Source: Paraburkholderia bannensis NBRC 103871
GTDB lineage: Bacteria > Pseudomonadota > Gammaproteobacteria > Burkholderiales > Burkholderiaceae
Reading direction: 5' to 3'
DNA: 64,000 bases
NCBI RefSeq assembly: GCF_000685015.1
Contig: NZ_BAYA01000016.1
Location: 124,001 to 188,000 of the forward strand
A program made the position numbers and the translations under genes. Positions 1-9,190 of this stretch are shown piece after piece. Numbering within the stretch: position 1 is the first letter of the stretch; the number at the start of each line of letters is the position of its first letter. The notes under the pieces were generated by a model. The model saw only the letters and a program-made list of their open reading frames with translations, did no database searches and had not been told where the DNA came from.

Positions 1-1611
1 ATCGTCGGCGGCGGCCCGGCGGGTCTGTCGGCGGCCATTCGCCTCAAGCAGCTGGCCGCTGAAAAAGGCGCCGAAATTGGCGTGTGCGTGCTGGAAAAAG
101 GCTCGGAAATTGGCGCGCATATTCTCTCGGGCGCGGTCATGGATCCGCGCGCGATCACCGAACTCTTTCCCGACTGGAAGGAACAAGGTGCGCCGCTGAA
201 CGTGCCGGTCACGGAAGACAAGTTTCTGTTTCTCTCCGAAACCGGCGCGAAGTCCGTACCGAACTGGGCGCTGCCCGACAACTTCAAGAACCACGGCAAT
301 TACGTCATCAGCCTCGCGAACGTCACGCGCTGGCTGGGCCAGCAGGCCGAGGCACTGGGCGTCGAGATTTTCCCCGGCTTCCCGGCCGCCGAAGTGCTTT
401 ACAACGACGATGGCTCGGTGAAGGGCGTCGCGACCGGCAACATGGGCATCGGCAAGGATGGCGAGCCCACTGAAAACTTCCAGCTCGGCATGGAACTGCA
501 CGCCAAGTACACGCTCTTCTGCGAAGGCGCGCGCGGGCACCTGGGCCGTCAGCTCAACGAGAAACTGCATCTCGGCAAGGACGCCGACCCGCAGGTGTAC
601 GGCATCGGCATCAAGGAACTCTGGGAGATCGATCCCGCGAAGCACAAGCCGGGTCTCGTCGTGCATACCGCTGGCTGGCCGCTGGAAAACGATACCTACG
701 GCGGCTCGTATCTCTATCACACCGAGAACAACCAGGTGATGGTGGGTTTTGTCGTCGGCCTGGCTTATACGAATCCGTATCTCTCGCCGTTCGAGGAATT
801 CCAGCGCTACAAGACGCATCCTGCGATTCGCCAATATCTGGAAGGCGGCAAGCGCGTCTCGTATGGCGCGCGTGCGATCACGGCAGGCGGCCTGATGTCG
901 CTGCCCAAGCTTGTGTTCCCGGGCGGCGCGCTGGTCGGCGACGATGCGGGCTTCCTCAACGTATCGCGTATCAAGGGCAGCCACGCGGCGATCAAGACCG
1001 GCATGCTGGCGGCCGAAGCCGCATTCGAAGCCGTGCAGGCGGGCCGTCAGGGCGACGAACTGACGGCGTATCCGGAGGGCTTCAAGCAGTCGTGGCTGCA
1101 CGAAGAACTCTATAAGGCCCGCAATTTCAAGCAGTGGATGAGCAAGGGCCTGTACCTGGGCACGATGATGGTCGGTCTTGAGCAGAAAGTGCTGGGCGGC
1201 AAGGTGCCCTGGACGCTGCATCACCAGCATCGCGACCACGAGATGCTCAAGCCCGCGTCGCAGTGCAAGCCCATCGTCTATCCGAAACCTGACGGCAAGC
1301 TCACATTTGACCGGCTGTCTTCGGTGTTCATCTCGAACACGAACCACGAAGAGAATCAGCCCGCGCATTTGACGCTCAAGGATGCGAACGTGCCGGTCGG
1401 CATTAACCTGACGACGTACGCGGGCCCGGAAGCGCGCTTCTGCCCAGCGGGCGTCTATGAATTCGTGAAAGACGATTCGGATGCGGACAGGTTGCAGATC
1501 AACGCGCAGAACTGCGTGCACTGCAAGACCTGCGATATCAAGGATCCCACGCAGAATATCGTCTGGGTCACGCCCGAAGGCGGCGGCGGCCCCAATTATC
1601 CGAACATGTAA
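1..1611 (+). CDS. Electron transfer flavoprotein-ubiquinone oxidoreductase (5'-truncated)
   Basis: Membrane-associated flavoprotein that passes electrons from ETF, reduced by acyl-CoA dehydrogenases, to ubiquinone. The frame is open from base 1 and begins inside the FAD Rossmann motif (IVGGGPAGLSAAIRL), so only a short N-terminal stretch is missing; 536 residues are visible. The C-terminal part carries the four cysteines of a [4Fe-4S] cluster: one in RFCPAGVYEF and three in NCVHCKTCDIKDP. The ending PEGGGGPNYPNM is typical of the family. The gene is followed after 45 bases by a thiolase and then an acyl-CoA ligase, which fits fatty-acid oxidation. Identification is secure; the start lies outside the window. 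Confidence 0.96.
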   Translation: MVGGGPAGLSAAIRLKQLAAEKGAEIGVCVLEKGSEIGAHILSGAVMDPRAITELFPDWKEQGAPLNVPVTEDKFLFLSETGAKSVPNWALPDNFKNHGNYVISLANVTRWLGQQAEALGVEIFPGFPAAEVLYNDDGSVKGVATGNMGIGKDGEPTENFQLGMELHAKYTLFCEGARGHLGRQLNEKLHLGKDADPQVYGIGIKELWEIDPAKHKPGLVVHTAGWPLENDTYGGSYLYHTENNQVMVGFVVGLAYTNPYLSPFEEFQRYKTHPAIRQYLEGGKRVSYGARAITAGGLMSLPKLVFPGGALVGDDAGFLNVSRIKGSHAAIKTGMLAAEAAFEAVQAGRQGDELTAYPEGFKQSWLHEELYKARNFKQWMSKGLYLGTMMVGLEQKVLGGKVPWTLHHQHRDHEMLKPASQCKPIVYPKPDGKLTFDRLSSVFISNTNHEENQPAHLTLKDANVPVGINLTTYAGPEARFCPAGVYEFVKDDSDADRLQINAQNCVHCKTCDIKDPTQNIVWVTPEGGGGPNYPNM

Positions 1612-1656
1612 TGCCTTGCCGCGCGTGTGCGCGGCCCATCGAATGAGGAGTGCAAA

Positions 1657-2844
1657 ATGAGCAAGGAAGTCGTAGTCGTCGGCGGTGTACGCACTGCAAT
1701 CGGCAAGTTCGGCGGCAGCCTGAAGGATGTGTCGCCCACGGAACTCGGCGCGCTCGTGCTGCGCGAAGTGCTCGCACGCAGCGAGGTCAAGCCCGAGGAC
1801 GTGGGCCATGTGGTGTTCGGCAACGTGATCGCCACGGAACCGAAAGACCTGTACCTGTCGCGTGTTTCGGCCATCAATGCGGGCATTCCGGAATCGACGC
1901 CCGCATTCAACGTCAACCGTCTGTGCGGCTCGGGCCTGCAGGCGATCGTGTCGGCGGCGCAGACCATCATGCTCGGCGACGTTGATGTTGCCATCGGCGC
2001 GGGCGCGGAGAACATGAGCCGCGCGCCGTATATCACGCCCGATGCGCGTTTCGGTGCGCGCATGGGCGACGTGCGCCTCGTGGACATGATGCTCGGCGCG
2101 CTCAACGATCCGTTCCATACGGTGCCGATGGGCGTGACGGCGGAAAACGTCGCGCGCAAGTTCGACATTTCGCGCGAACGCCAGGACGCGCTGGCGCTCG
2201 AATCGCATCGCCGCGCCGCGCAGGCCATCGCGGAAGGCCGTTTCGCGAGCCAGATCGTGCCGGTCACGCGCACGGTGAAGGGCCGCGAAGTCGTCTTCGA
2301 CACTGACGAGCATCTGCGCACCGACGCGACGATCGAAGACTTTTCGAAGCTCAAGCCGGTGTTCGCGAAGGAAAACGGCACGGTCACGGCGGGCAATGCC
2401 TCGGGTATCAACGACGCCGCCGCCGCCGTGCTGCTGATGTCGCGCGAAGCCGCCGAGCAACGCGGTCTCGCGCCGATGGCGCGCCTGGTCGCCTACGCAC
2501 ACGCGGGCGTCGATCCGCTGCATATGGGCATCGGCCCCGTGCCGGCCACGCGTCTCGCGCTGCAACGCGCGGGCCTGCGAATCGAAGACCTCGACGTGAT
2601 CGAGTCGAATGAAGCGTTCGCGGCGCAGGCTTGCGCCGTGACGCAGGAACTGGGCCTCGACCCGGCCAGGGTCAATCCGAACGGCTCGGGTATTTCGCTG
2701 GGCCATCCGATCGGCGCGACCGGCACGCTCATCACCGTGAAGGCGCTGCACGAACTGCAACGCGTGGGCGGCCGTTATGCGCTGGTGACCATGTGCATCG
2801 GCGGCGGCCAGGGTATTGCAGCGATTTTCGAGAACCTGCGCTAA
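1657..2844 (+). CDS. bktB: Beta-ketothiolase (acetyl-CoA C-acyltransferase, BktB-like)
   Basis: Thiolase catalysing reversible condensation or cleavage of 3-ketoacyl-CoA. All active-site elements are present: nucleophile Cys90 in NRLCGSGLQA, His350 in GHPIGATG and Cys380 in CIGGGQG; the length of 395 residues is standard. The ATG at 1657 is preferred over an in-frame GTG at 1627 because GAGGAG lies just upstream. From memory, the sequence closely resembles BktB of Cupriavidus necator, which acts on C4-C6 substrates for polyhydroxyalkanoate synthesis or short-chain beta-oxidation. Specificity cannot be read from sequence alone, so the symbol is probable rather than certain. Confidence 0.92.
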   Translation: MSKEVVVVGGVRTAIGKFGGSLKDVSPTELGALVLREVLARSEVKPEDVGHVVFGNVIATEPKDLYLSRVSAINAGIPESTPAFNVNRLCGSGLQAIVSAAQTIMLGDVDVAIGAGAENMSRAPYITPDARFGARMGDVRLVDMMLGALNDPFHTVPMGVTAENVARKFDISRERQDALALESHRRAAQAIAEGRFASQIVPVTRTVKGREVVFDTDEHLRTDATIEDFSKLKPVFAKENGTVTAGNASGINDAAAAVLLMSREAAEQRGLAPMARLVAYAHAGVDPLHMGIGPVPATRLALQRAGLRIEDLDVIESNEAFAAQACAVTQELGLDPARVNPNGSGISLGHPIGATGTLITVKALHELQRVGGRYALVTMCIGGGQGIAAIFENLR

Positions 2845-2880
2845 GTCCTTTTAGCGCGCGGCATGAGACTGGAGAAATAC

Positions 2881-4554
2881 ATGTACCACGAGGCGAATCG
2901 AGCAAACGCGGACGAGGTGAACGAGGACGCGGAGTCGGCGTATGCCTATCCGCTCCTGATCAAGCGCCTCCTGCATACGCCGATGGCGCATGCGCGCGAG
3001 CAGGAGATTGTCTATCGCGGCCAGGTTCGCATCAGCTATGCGCAGTTGCAGGAGCGCATCGCGCGGCTCGCGAATGGCTTGCAGCGGCTGGGCGTGAAGC
3101 ACGGCACCACGGTTGCGGTGATGGACTGGGACAGCCATCGCTACCTGGAATGTTATTTCGCCATCCCGATGATGGGCGCGGTGCTGCAAACCGTGAACAT
3201 CCGTCTTTCGCAGGCTGAAATCGCGTATACGGTCGATCACGCGCGGGCGGAAGTCGTGCTCGTGCATACCGACTTCCTGCCGGTGCTGGAGGCGATTCGC
3301 GAGAAACTGCCGCGTGTGCACACCTTCATCCTGATCGACGACGAAGGCAACGTGACGCCGCCGCCGGGCATCGAATTCGCCGACGAATACGAGCGTTTGC
3401 TCGCATCCAGCGATACGCAATTCGACTTCCCCGACTTCGACGAGAACACGCGCGCCACGACGTTCTATACGACGGGCACGACCGGCTTGCCGAAGGGCGT
3501 GTACTTCTCGCATCGCCAGCTCGTGCTGCACACGATCACGGTCATGGCGGCGCTCACGAGTCCCGAGAAAGGCCAGCGCGTGCATCGCGGCGACGTCTAT
3601 ATGCCGCTCACGCCGATGTTCCATGTGCACGCGTGGGGCATGCCGTATATCGCTACGCTGATGGGCCTGAAGCAGGTTTATCCGGGCCGTTACGTGCCGG
3701 ACCGCATCGTCGAGTTGATTCGCGAGGAAGGCGTCACCTACTCGCATTGCGTGGGCACGATCCTGCACATGATGCTGAGCTGCCCGCAGGCCAAGACCGC
3801 CGATTTCAGCAAGTGGAAGGTCGTGATTGGCGGCGGCGCGCTGCCGCATGGGCTTGCGCGTGCGGCGCTGGAACGCGGTATCGACATTTTCACCGGCTAT
3901 GGCATGTCCGAGACCTGCCCGGTGCTGACGCTCGCCCAGTTGATGCCGTCGCGCGAGCCGCGCACGCTCGATGAAGAAGTCAGCCTGCGTTGCCGCACGG
4001 GGCTGCCGATTCCGCTCGTCGATCTGCGGATCGTCGACGCCGAAATGCGTGACGTGCCGCATGACGGCGTCGCGAGCGGCGAGGTGGTCGTGCGTGCGCC
4101 GTGGCTCACGCAGGGCTACCTGCACAATCCCGAGGCTTCGAAAGTGCTTTGGGAAGGCGGCTATCTGCATACGCAGGACGTGGCGCGCATCGGCACGGAC
4201 GGCTATCTGCAGATTACGGATCGCATCAAGGACGTGATCAAGTCGGGCGGCGAGTGGGTGTCTTCGCTCGATATCGAAAGCCTGATTTCGCAGCATCCGG
4301 CCGTGGCGGAGGTGGCGGTTATCGGCATCAAGAGCGAGAAGTGGGGCGAACGTCCCGCGGCCGTGGTTGTGCTGCGCGCCGAGCGCGATGCGCCCGTGAG
4401 CGCCGAGGATATCCGTACGCACGTGATGCAATTTGTCGAAACCGGCAAGATCTCGAAGTTTGCGGTGCCGGAAGTCGTCAAGTTCGTCGATGCAATCGAG
4501 AAGACCAGCGTGGGCAAGCTGAACAAGAAGTGGCTGCGTGAGAACTTCGATTGA
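2881..4554 (+). CDS. Fatty-acid--CoA ligase (AMP-binding, AlkK-like)
   Basis: Acyl-adenylate-forming ligase that activates a fatty acid to its CoA thioester. It has the P-loop-like motif TTFYTTGTTGLPKG, the A5 motif GYGMSETCP, the hinge region DRIKDVIKSGGEWVSS and the C-terminal catalytic lysine region TSVGKLNKKWLRENF. The length is 557 residues. ATG 2881 is chosen because GGAG lies 6 bases upstream; an in-frame ATG at 2863 has no such site. It follows the thiolase by 36 bases, so the three genes are probably cotranscribed for fatty-acid use. Overall similarity suggests medium-chain AlkK-type ligases; chain length is inference. Confidence 0.9.
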   Translation: MYHEANRANADEVNEDAESAYAYPLLIKRLLHTPMAHAREQEIVYRGQVRISYAQLQERIARLANGLQRLGVKHGTTVAVMDWDSHRYLECYFAIPMMGAVLQTVNIRLSQAEIAYTVDHARAEVVLVHTDFLPVLEAIREKLPRVHTFILIDDEGNVTPPPGIEFADEYERLLASSDTQFDFPDFDENTRATTFYTTGTTGLPKGVYFSHRQLVLHTITVMAALTSPEKGQRVHRGDVYMPLTPMFHVHAWGMPYIATLMGLKQVYPGRYVPDRIVELIREEGVTYSHCVGTILHMMLSCPQAKTADFSKWKVVIGGGALPHGLARAALERGIDIFTGYGMSETCPVLTLAQLMPSREPRTLDEEVSLRCRTGLPIPLVDLRIVDAEMRDVPHDGVASGEVVVRAPWLTQGYLHNPEASKVLWEGGYLHTQDVARIGTDGYLQITDRIKDVIKSGGEWVSSLDIESLISQHPAVAEVAVIGIKSEKWGERPAAVVVLRAERDAPVSAEDIRTHVMQFVETGKISKFAVPEVVKFVDAIEKTSVGKLNKKWLRENFD

Positions 4555-4572
4555 CGCCGTCGCAAGATCTTT

Positions 4573-4608
4573 GCGCCGCCGTTCCGTCGTTATGCGGAAC
4601 GGCGGCGC
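4573..4608. terminator. Perfect 14-bp hairpin after the acyl-CoA ligase
   Basis: Bases 4573-4586 pair perfectly with 4595-4608 around an 8-base loop. No T-run follows directly. It lies between the plus-strand acyl-CoA operon and the converging SulP gene. Confidence 0.55.
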
Positions 4609-4631
4609 GGGAAGCAAGCAGCGATCATTGG

Positions 4632-4655
4632 GCGCGCCTCGGGCGCGCTTTTTTT
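4632..4655 (+). terminator. Rho-independent terminator
   Basis: A 7-bp GC stem (GCGCGCC / GGCGCGC) with a 3-base loop is followed at once by seven T (4649-4655). This is a classic intrinsic terminator for the plus-strand operon, standing in tandem with the hairpin at 4573. Confidence 0.85.
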
Positions 4656-4681
4656 CGTCTGCGATGCTTGCTTGATGGGCC

Positions 4682-6235
4682 TTAAGTCGTGCTTGCGGCG
4701 CGCGCCCAGGGCAGGCGTCGTTTAGCGGTGGCATCGACGCGCGGCCATTGCATGCGCTCCACGGCGATCTGGCGGCGCGGCGCATCGGCGATAAATCGAT
4801 CGAGCGTTTCGCGTATGTCGCGATCGACGAAATCGGCGCGCTCAGCGTCGATCAGCACCGTCGAATTATCCGGAATGCGTGCGAGGCAGCGCATCAGCAT
4901 CGGCTTTGCAAGAAATGAGGCATCCTTACGAAACGACAGCAAATAATGATCGTCGTGTTCGGCCAGTGCGAAGGTGTCGTCCAGGTTTGCGCGCATCGCC
5001 AGCAGCATGCTCACCGCAATGCCAATCCCTATGCCGATAAGCAGGTCGGTCGCCAGCACGCCCACGATGGTCGCGACGAACGGAACCAGGCGTTCGGCGC
5101 CTTCGCGCATCATCGCGACGAACAGTTGCGGCTTCGCGAGCTTGTAGCCCGTCTGGATCAGGATCGCAGCGAGGCAGGCGAGCGGGATGAGGTTCAGCAC
5201 CGTCGTGAGCGCGAACACGCTCACAAGCAGCAATACGCCATGCACGAAAGCCGACAGCCGCGTGCGTGCGCCCGCGTTGAGATTGGCGGAACTGCGCACG
5301 ATTACCGCGGTGATCGGCAGGCCACCCAGCGCACCGGCGACCATATTGCCGACGCCTTGCGCCTTGAGTTCGCGGTCAGGCGAGGCGCGGCGGCGCAGCG
5401 GATCCATCTGCTCGACGGCTTCGAGGCTCAGCAGCGTTTCCAGGCTCGCGACGATGGCGAGCGTGAGGGCGACGCGCCAGACATCGGCGTCCACCAGTTG
5501 CGTGAAGTCCGGCAGCGCGAGCGCGCCAGCCAGAGCGTCGAACGAGGCGAGCGAATCCAGCGCCACGCGCTGCTCGACCGGCAAGCCGAGCGCGGGCGCG
5601 AACCTGTCGAGCAGCACGGTCGTGCCGATGCCAAGCGCCACCACGGCGAGCGGCCCCGGTACGGCGCGCACCAGCGCGAAGCGCTTTGCACGCGGCGTTT
5701 CCCATGCGAACAGCAGCGCGACGGACACGGCGGCCAGCGCGAGCGCGGGCAGCAGGACGGGGCCAAAGGGCGTCGCGAGCGTGGCGGCGGACGCGGCCGC
5801 GCCGCCCCCCACGGCCAGCGGCACCTGCTTCACGATCAGCAGCAGGCCGATTGATGCAAGCATGCCCTTGATGACGGGCACCGGTACGAAGCTTGCGAGT
5901 TGCCCGGCGCGCAGCAGGCCGAACACCACTTGCAGCGCGCCCGCGATCAGCACGGCGCACAGGAACGCGGAAAAGCTGCCGAGCGTGCCGATGGCCGACA
6001 CCACGATCACGACGAGGCCCGCTGCGGGGCCGCTCACGCTCAGATGCGAGCCGCTGAGCAGCGCCACCACGAGCCCGCCGACGATGCCCGACAGCAGGCC
6101 GGCGAACGGCTCGACACCGGAGGCCGTGGCAATGCCGAGGCATAGCGGCAGGGCGACGAGAAAGACCACGATGCCCGCGAACAGGTCGCTGCGCAGGGTC
6201 GTGAAGTCGATGGGGCGAGATTTCGGCATGGACAT
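4682..6235 (-). CDS. SulP-family inorganic anion transporter
   Basis: Multi-pass inner-membrane transporter of the SLC26/SulP family. The N-terminus (LFAGIVVFLVALPLCLGIA) and the following GHLS-like segment with SGPAAGL are characteristic, and about ten or more hydrophobic segments follow. A short C-terminal region of about 100 residues sits where STAS domains occur but is weakly conserved. The open frame extends upstream through a low-complexity part that overlaps the carbonic anhydrase; I start at MSMPKSRP (6235), with an alternative at 6229. The partner gene 31 bases upstream is a beta-carbonic anhydrase, so bicarbonate is a likely substrate by context. Sulfate remains possible. Confidence 0.88.
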   Translation of the reverse strand: MSMPKSRPIDFTTLRSDLFAGIVVFLVALPLCLGIATASGVEPFAGLLSGIVGGLVVALLSGSHLSVSGPAAGLVVIVVSAIGTLGSFSAFLCAVLIAGALQVVFGLLRAGQLASFVPVPVIKGMLASIGLLLIVKQVPLAVGGGAAASAATLATPFGPVLLPALALAAVSVALLFAWETPRAKRFALVRAVPGPLAVVALGIGTTVLLDRFAPALGLPVEQRVALDSLASFDALAGALALPDFTQLVDADVWRVALTLAIVASLETLLSLEAVEQMDPLRRRASPDRELKAQGVGNMVAGALGGLPITAVIVRSSANLNAGARTRLSAFVHGVLLLVSVFALTTVLNLIPLACLAAILIQTGYKLAKPQLFVAMMREGAERLVPFVATIVGVLATDLLIGIGIGIAVSMLLAMRANLDDTFALAEHDDHYLLSFRKDASFLAKPMLMRCLARIPDNSTVLIDAERADFVDRDIRETLDRFIADAPRRQIAVERMQWPRVDATAKRRLPWARAASTT

Positions 6236-6266
6236 TCCAGGGTGGGGAGATCGGTGCAGGGGTCTT

Positions 6267-6950
6267 TCAGGCGGCGACGGCGTTCTTTGCCGCGTGCGCG
6301 TGTTGCGTGTCGCTTGTTTCGTTTGTTTCGTTTGTTTCGTTTGTTTCGTTTGTCTGGTTCGCTTCGCTCGCGTCGTGCAATTGCAGCAGGCGGCCTTCGC
6401 GCAGGCCGAACACCCAGCCATGCACCTGCGGCTTGCGCCTGGCGTCGCGCAGGATCGGCGACGCTTCCAGGCGCTGGACTTGCTCGATCACGTTGAGTTC
6501 GGCGAGGCGGTCGACGCGGTCGTCCATGTTGCCGATGGCGTCGAGTTCGCCGCGATGCCGCGCGGCCAGTTCGCGCAGCCCGGCAATGCGGCGGTTCACG
6601 AGCGGCAGTGCGGGCGAGGGCGGCGAAAGCGCCGCGCGTACGCCGCCGCAATGATGATGGCCGCAGACGATGATGTGCTCCACTTCGAGCGCATGCACGG
6701 CATATTCCACGACGCTGGACGCGTTCGTGTCGTCGGCGGCGAACAGATTGGCAATGTTACGGTGTACGAACAGTTCGCCTGGCCTGGCATTGATGATGCG
6801 CTCGGCGGGCACACGGCTGTCCGAGCAACCGATCCACAGCACGCGCGGTTGCTGGCCTTGTGCGAGCTGGCTGAAAAAATCCGGCTCGCGGGCCGCCACT
6901 TCGGCGGACCAGGCGCGGTTGGCGAGCAGAAAGCGTTTCGGAGGGTTCAT
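6267..6950 (-). CDS. Beta-class carbonic anhydrase
   Basis: Zinc enzyme interconverting CO2 and bicarbonate. The zinc ligands and dyad are visible in IGCSDSRVPAE and CGHHHCGGV. The length is 227 residues from ATG 6950, which has AGGAG 9 bases upstream; an earlier in-frame start is possible. The last 30 or so residues are an unusual acid/Asn/Thr tail made by a 9-bp tandem repeat (Asn-Glu-Thr units) and lie outside the catalytic fold. It is transcribed ahead of the SulP transporter, which suggests a CO2/bicarbonate uptake pair. Such tails vary in length in other microsatellite-bearing genes; here that is inference. Confidence 0.93.
   Translation of the reverse strand: MNPPKRFLLANRAWSAEVAAREPDFFSQLAQGQQPRVLWIGCSDSRVPAERIINARPGELFVHRNIANLFAADDTNASSVVEYAVHALEVEHIIVCGHHHCGGVRAALSPPSPALPLVNRRIAGLRELAARHRGELDAIGNMDDRVDRLAELNVIEQVQRLEASPILRDARRKPQVHGWVFGLREGRLLQLHDASEANQTNETNETNETNETSDTQHAHAAKNAVAA
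6315..6350. repeat. 9-bp tandem repeat within carbonic anhydrase gene
   Basis: Four perfect copies of TGTTTCGTT run end to end, with degenerate copies on both sides. On the minus strand each unit adds three residues (Asn-Glu-Thr), so copy changes keep the frame. Confidence 0.9.
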
Positions 6951-7333
6951 CGTTTCAGGCTCCTGAATGGGGCGGCTGGCCATGCCAGGATCGCCGCGTC
7001 GAAAGTGATGTTTACGAATAGCTTTCGATAGGATGGTTCCGAAAATAAATCGCGCGCCAGGAAAAAAAATCGAAAAATATTCGGCGTGTGAGTTTTATGG
7101 CATTTGCATGAATGTGAAGAGCCGAGTGTGCGATTAGCGGACGCCGGGCGGAGCCATGTCATCCGTTGCTGGGGGCGGCGATTTTCGACTGGTGCATATT
7201 TCCGCTGCGCCTCTTGTCGATTAACCGGATTGACGTTATATTTTTTATAACAATAGAACCTGAGAGAGTGCCGAAGCGACGCGGCGCGCCCACCTGCACC
7301 ATCGGTGTGCGTTGCGATCGCGCGGTAGGTCGT
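6951..7333. promoter_or_regulatory. Divergent intergenic region with inverted repeat
   Basis: This 383-base gap separates the minus-strand carbonic anhydrase from the plus-strand hypothetical gene. It is more AT-rich than its surroundings and must hold both promoters. A perfect inverted repeat, GTTATA-N5-TATAAC, occupies 7235-7251; its right arm also resembles a -10 box. The frame of the downstream gene is open back to 7166, but no good ribosome site supports that start. Confidence 0.4.
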
Positions 7334-7879
7334 ATGGCATCATCCGACACCTGGCTGGTCAGATATCCCCTGTTTCGCGAGGCGCTTTTTCATGGCGCCA
7401 TGTCGCTTGGCGCGTTGCCTCCGCAGGCTCGCTCCGTCGTGGCGAAACGTGTGTTCGCCGGAGACGGCGCACGAGACATTGCGGGCAGCACGGCGCTGCA
7501 CGTCGTGAGCGACGTGCGTGTGGCGTTCGTCGAATTGCCGATGTCGCTCGTCAATCAGGCGGTGCGCGATCATTGCGCGCCCAATGGCGACGACGACGCG
7601 TCGCTGAGCGCGGCAATTGGCGAAACCCGTCTGCACTATCCGCGCGTGGCCAGGCCGCCGTGCCTGCTCATGCCGGGGCAGGGCATTTTTCTCGATAGCT
7701 GGATGCGCTTCCTGGCCTATCGCACGCGCGGCGATATCACGGTTCCCGTGCTGGCCGTCGACTGGTTTACGCTTTATGAGCGCATCGCACGCGTGCTTGA
7801 AAGCGATGATGCGGTGAGCCCCTATTTGCAGGCGTCCGACGCGCATTGGACGTCGCGTGTGCCTGGCCTGATCGAATAA
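7334..7879 (+). CDS. Hypothetical protein
   Basis: I do not recognise this 181-residue protein. Start ATG 7334 (MASSDTWLVRYP) follows a weak GGTAGG; the frame is open from 7166, which would add 56 residues of uncharacteristic sequence. It has no clear signal peptide or membrane segment. Aromatic-rich stretches such as SWMRFLAYR and VDWFTLYERIARVL suggest a folded soluble protein. Coding character (GC-rich third positions, no competing frame) supports it as real. It stands alone between the carbonic anhydrase promoter region and a winged-helix gene. Confidence 0.55.
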   Translation: MASSDTWLVRYPLFREALFHGAMSLGALPPQARSVVAKRVFAGDGARDIAGSTALHVVSDVRVAFVELPMSLVNQAVRDHCAPNGDDDASLSAAIGETRLHYPRVARPPCLLMPGQGIFLDSWMRFLAYRTRGDITVPVLAVDWFTLYERIARVLESDDAVSPYLQASDAHWTSRVPGLIE

Positions 7880-7900
7880 AAAACAATTAGAAGCCAGTCT

Positions 7901-7926
7901 CCGGGATCTTCGCGCCAGATCCCCGG
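7901..7926. terminator. Hairpin after hypothetical gene
   Basis: CCGGGATCT (7901-7909) pairs with AGATCCCCGG (7917-7926) with one bulged base and a 7-base loop. It begins 21 bases after the stop codon at 7879 and lacks a T-run, so it is a possible but unproven terminator. Confidence 0.4.
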
Positions 7927-8032
7927 TGCAATAGCGGTCGTGCGTTTATCGGCGCGGTAGAATGCCTCGCGTTCCCATGCGCGCGACGTGCGTGGGAAGG
8001 ACTAGCAGTCGACGATATGCGAATTCCCCACC

Positions 8033-8380
8033 ATGACGCGCCCTGCTGATATCTACTTTCGTTTCCTGCAACTGGCGGATGCGCTGCGTGGCCTGCCCGC
8101 GCTGCCGGCGCTCGACCCGCTCGAACAACGCATCCTCGAACTGGTGGCGCGCGTCGGTCAGACGCATGAACGTCTTTCCGTGCGCGACATCATGGGCAAG
8201 AGCGAACTGGGGTCGCCGGCCACGCTGCATGCACGGCTGACTTCGATGCGCGAGAAGGGCTGGATTCGCCTCGGCGATACCGAGGATGCGCGGCGCAAGC
8301 AGGTCGAACTCACGCCCGCCGCGCTGCGTCACTTCGACAAGCTCTCCGAAGCGATGGTGCGTGCCGCGAAGGATGAGTGA
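8033..8380 (+). CDS. MarR-like winged-helix protein
   Basis: Small (115 residues) predicted DNA-binding regulator. The central part has a winged helix-turn-helix pattern: SVRDIMGKSELGSPATLHAR as the helix-turn-helix, followed by LTSMREKGWIRLGDTEDARRKQVELTP, which matches the wing of MarR-type regulators. It ends with a short helical tail. The target is unknown. It is followed after 42 bases by a DUF523 gene on the same strand. Confidence 0.7.
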   Translation: MTRPADIYFRFLQLADALRGLPALPALDPLEQRILELVARVGQTHERLSVRDIMGKSELGSPATLHARLTSMREKGWIRLGDTEDARRKQVELTPAALRHFDKLSEAMVRAAKDE

Positions 8381-8422
8381 CGGGTTCGCGTGCTGCATTT
8401 AGCGGCTTTATTTTCCATTGCG

Positions 8423-8923
8423 ATGATTCACAAGGTTCTGGTTAGTGCGTGTCTGCTTGGCAGCCCCGTCCGGTACAACGGCGCGGCCAAGACGCTTGCG
8501 CACCCGCTGCTCGATACGTGGCGGCGCGAGGGGCGCATCGTTTCCGTTTGCCCTGAGCTGATGGGTGGGTTTGGCGTGCCGCGTCCGGCGGCCGAGATCG
8601 CATTGGCGAAGTCGGGCGACGAGGTGCTGGCGGCAGGCGCGCAAGTCGTCGACGCGAGCGGTGCCGATGTGACAGCGCTGTTCGTTGCGGGTGCGCAGGC
8701 GGCACTCGCGGCGGCGCGCGAGCACGATTGCCGTTTTGCCTTGCTGATCGATGGCAGCCCTTCGTGCGGCAGCCAGTTCATTTACGACGGCAGCTTTTCG
8801 GGGCAGCGCCACGCCGGGGCAGGGGTGACGGCGGCGTTGCTTCGCGCGCACGGCATCGAAGTTTTCGCGGATTCGGAGATTGGCGCGCTGGCAGCCCGGT
8901 TGGCGCGCGAGGAGCGGGGCTGA
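8423..8923 (+). CDS. DUF523 family protein
   Basis: A 166-residue protein of the DUF523 family, whose function is not established. Conserved cysteine motifs are visible: VSACLLGSPVRYNG near the N-terminus, CPELMGGFGVPRPAAEI in the middle and GSPSCGSQFIYDG toward the end. Conserved Cys residues suggest metal or Fe-S binding, but that is inference. The start is placed at ATG 8423 (MIHKVLVSACLLG), where family similarity begins, rather than at the upstream in-frame start at 8390. Confidence 0.88.
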   Translation: MIHKVLVSACLLGSPVRYNGAAKTLAHPLLDTWRREGRIVSVCPELMGGFGVPRPAAEIALAKSGDEVLAAGAQVVDASGADVTALFVAGAQAALAAAREHDCRFALLIDGSPSCGSQFIYDGSFSGQRHAGAGVTAALLRAHGIEVFADSEIGALAARLAREERG

Positions 8924-8960
8924 TTGCTCTGCGGCTGGCGTTTCTCACTTCATTGCTAAG

Positions 8961-8998
8961 GCCAGGCGGATTCACAAATCGTCTGGCTTCCTTCTTTT
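8961..8998 (+). terminator. Possible terminator after the DUF523 gene
   Basis: GCCAGGCGG (8961-8969) pairs with TCGTCTGGC (8979-8987), including two G-U pairs, and is followed by a pyrimidine run TTCCTTCTTTT. Confidence 0.5.
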
Positions 8999-9190
8999 AG
9001 CGGCTCGCGCCCGGCGAGCTTCGCAGACTCCCCTCGAATCGATTGTTTCAAGCTAAGGCGCGTTCAGGCACGCCCCTTTTTGCATTTCCACAAACATTAT
9101 AAAAGTAATGTCTAAATTACGACTTAAGAAAGTAGAAAACATACGATTTACGTTGTAATATTCATTGTTCTATCGCATTCGAAACTCATC

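Noticed and set aside
2851..4785. Long minus-strand open frame of 644 codons opposite the acyl-CoA ligase
   Set aside because: It mirrors a clear AMP-binding enzyme and has the His/Arg-rich composition of antisense GC-rich DNA.
7166..7333. N-terminal extension of the hypothetical protein at 7334
   Set aside because: Lacks a ribosome site and overlaps an AT-rich promoter-like palindrome; residues look non-coding.
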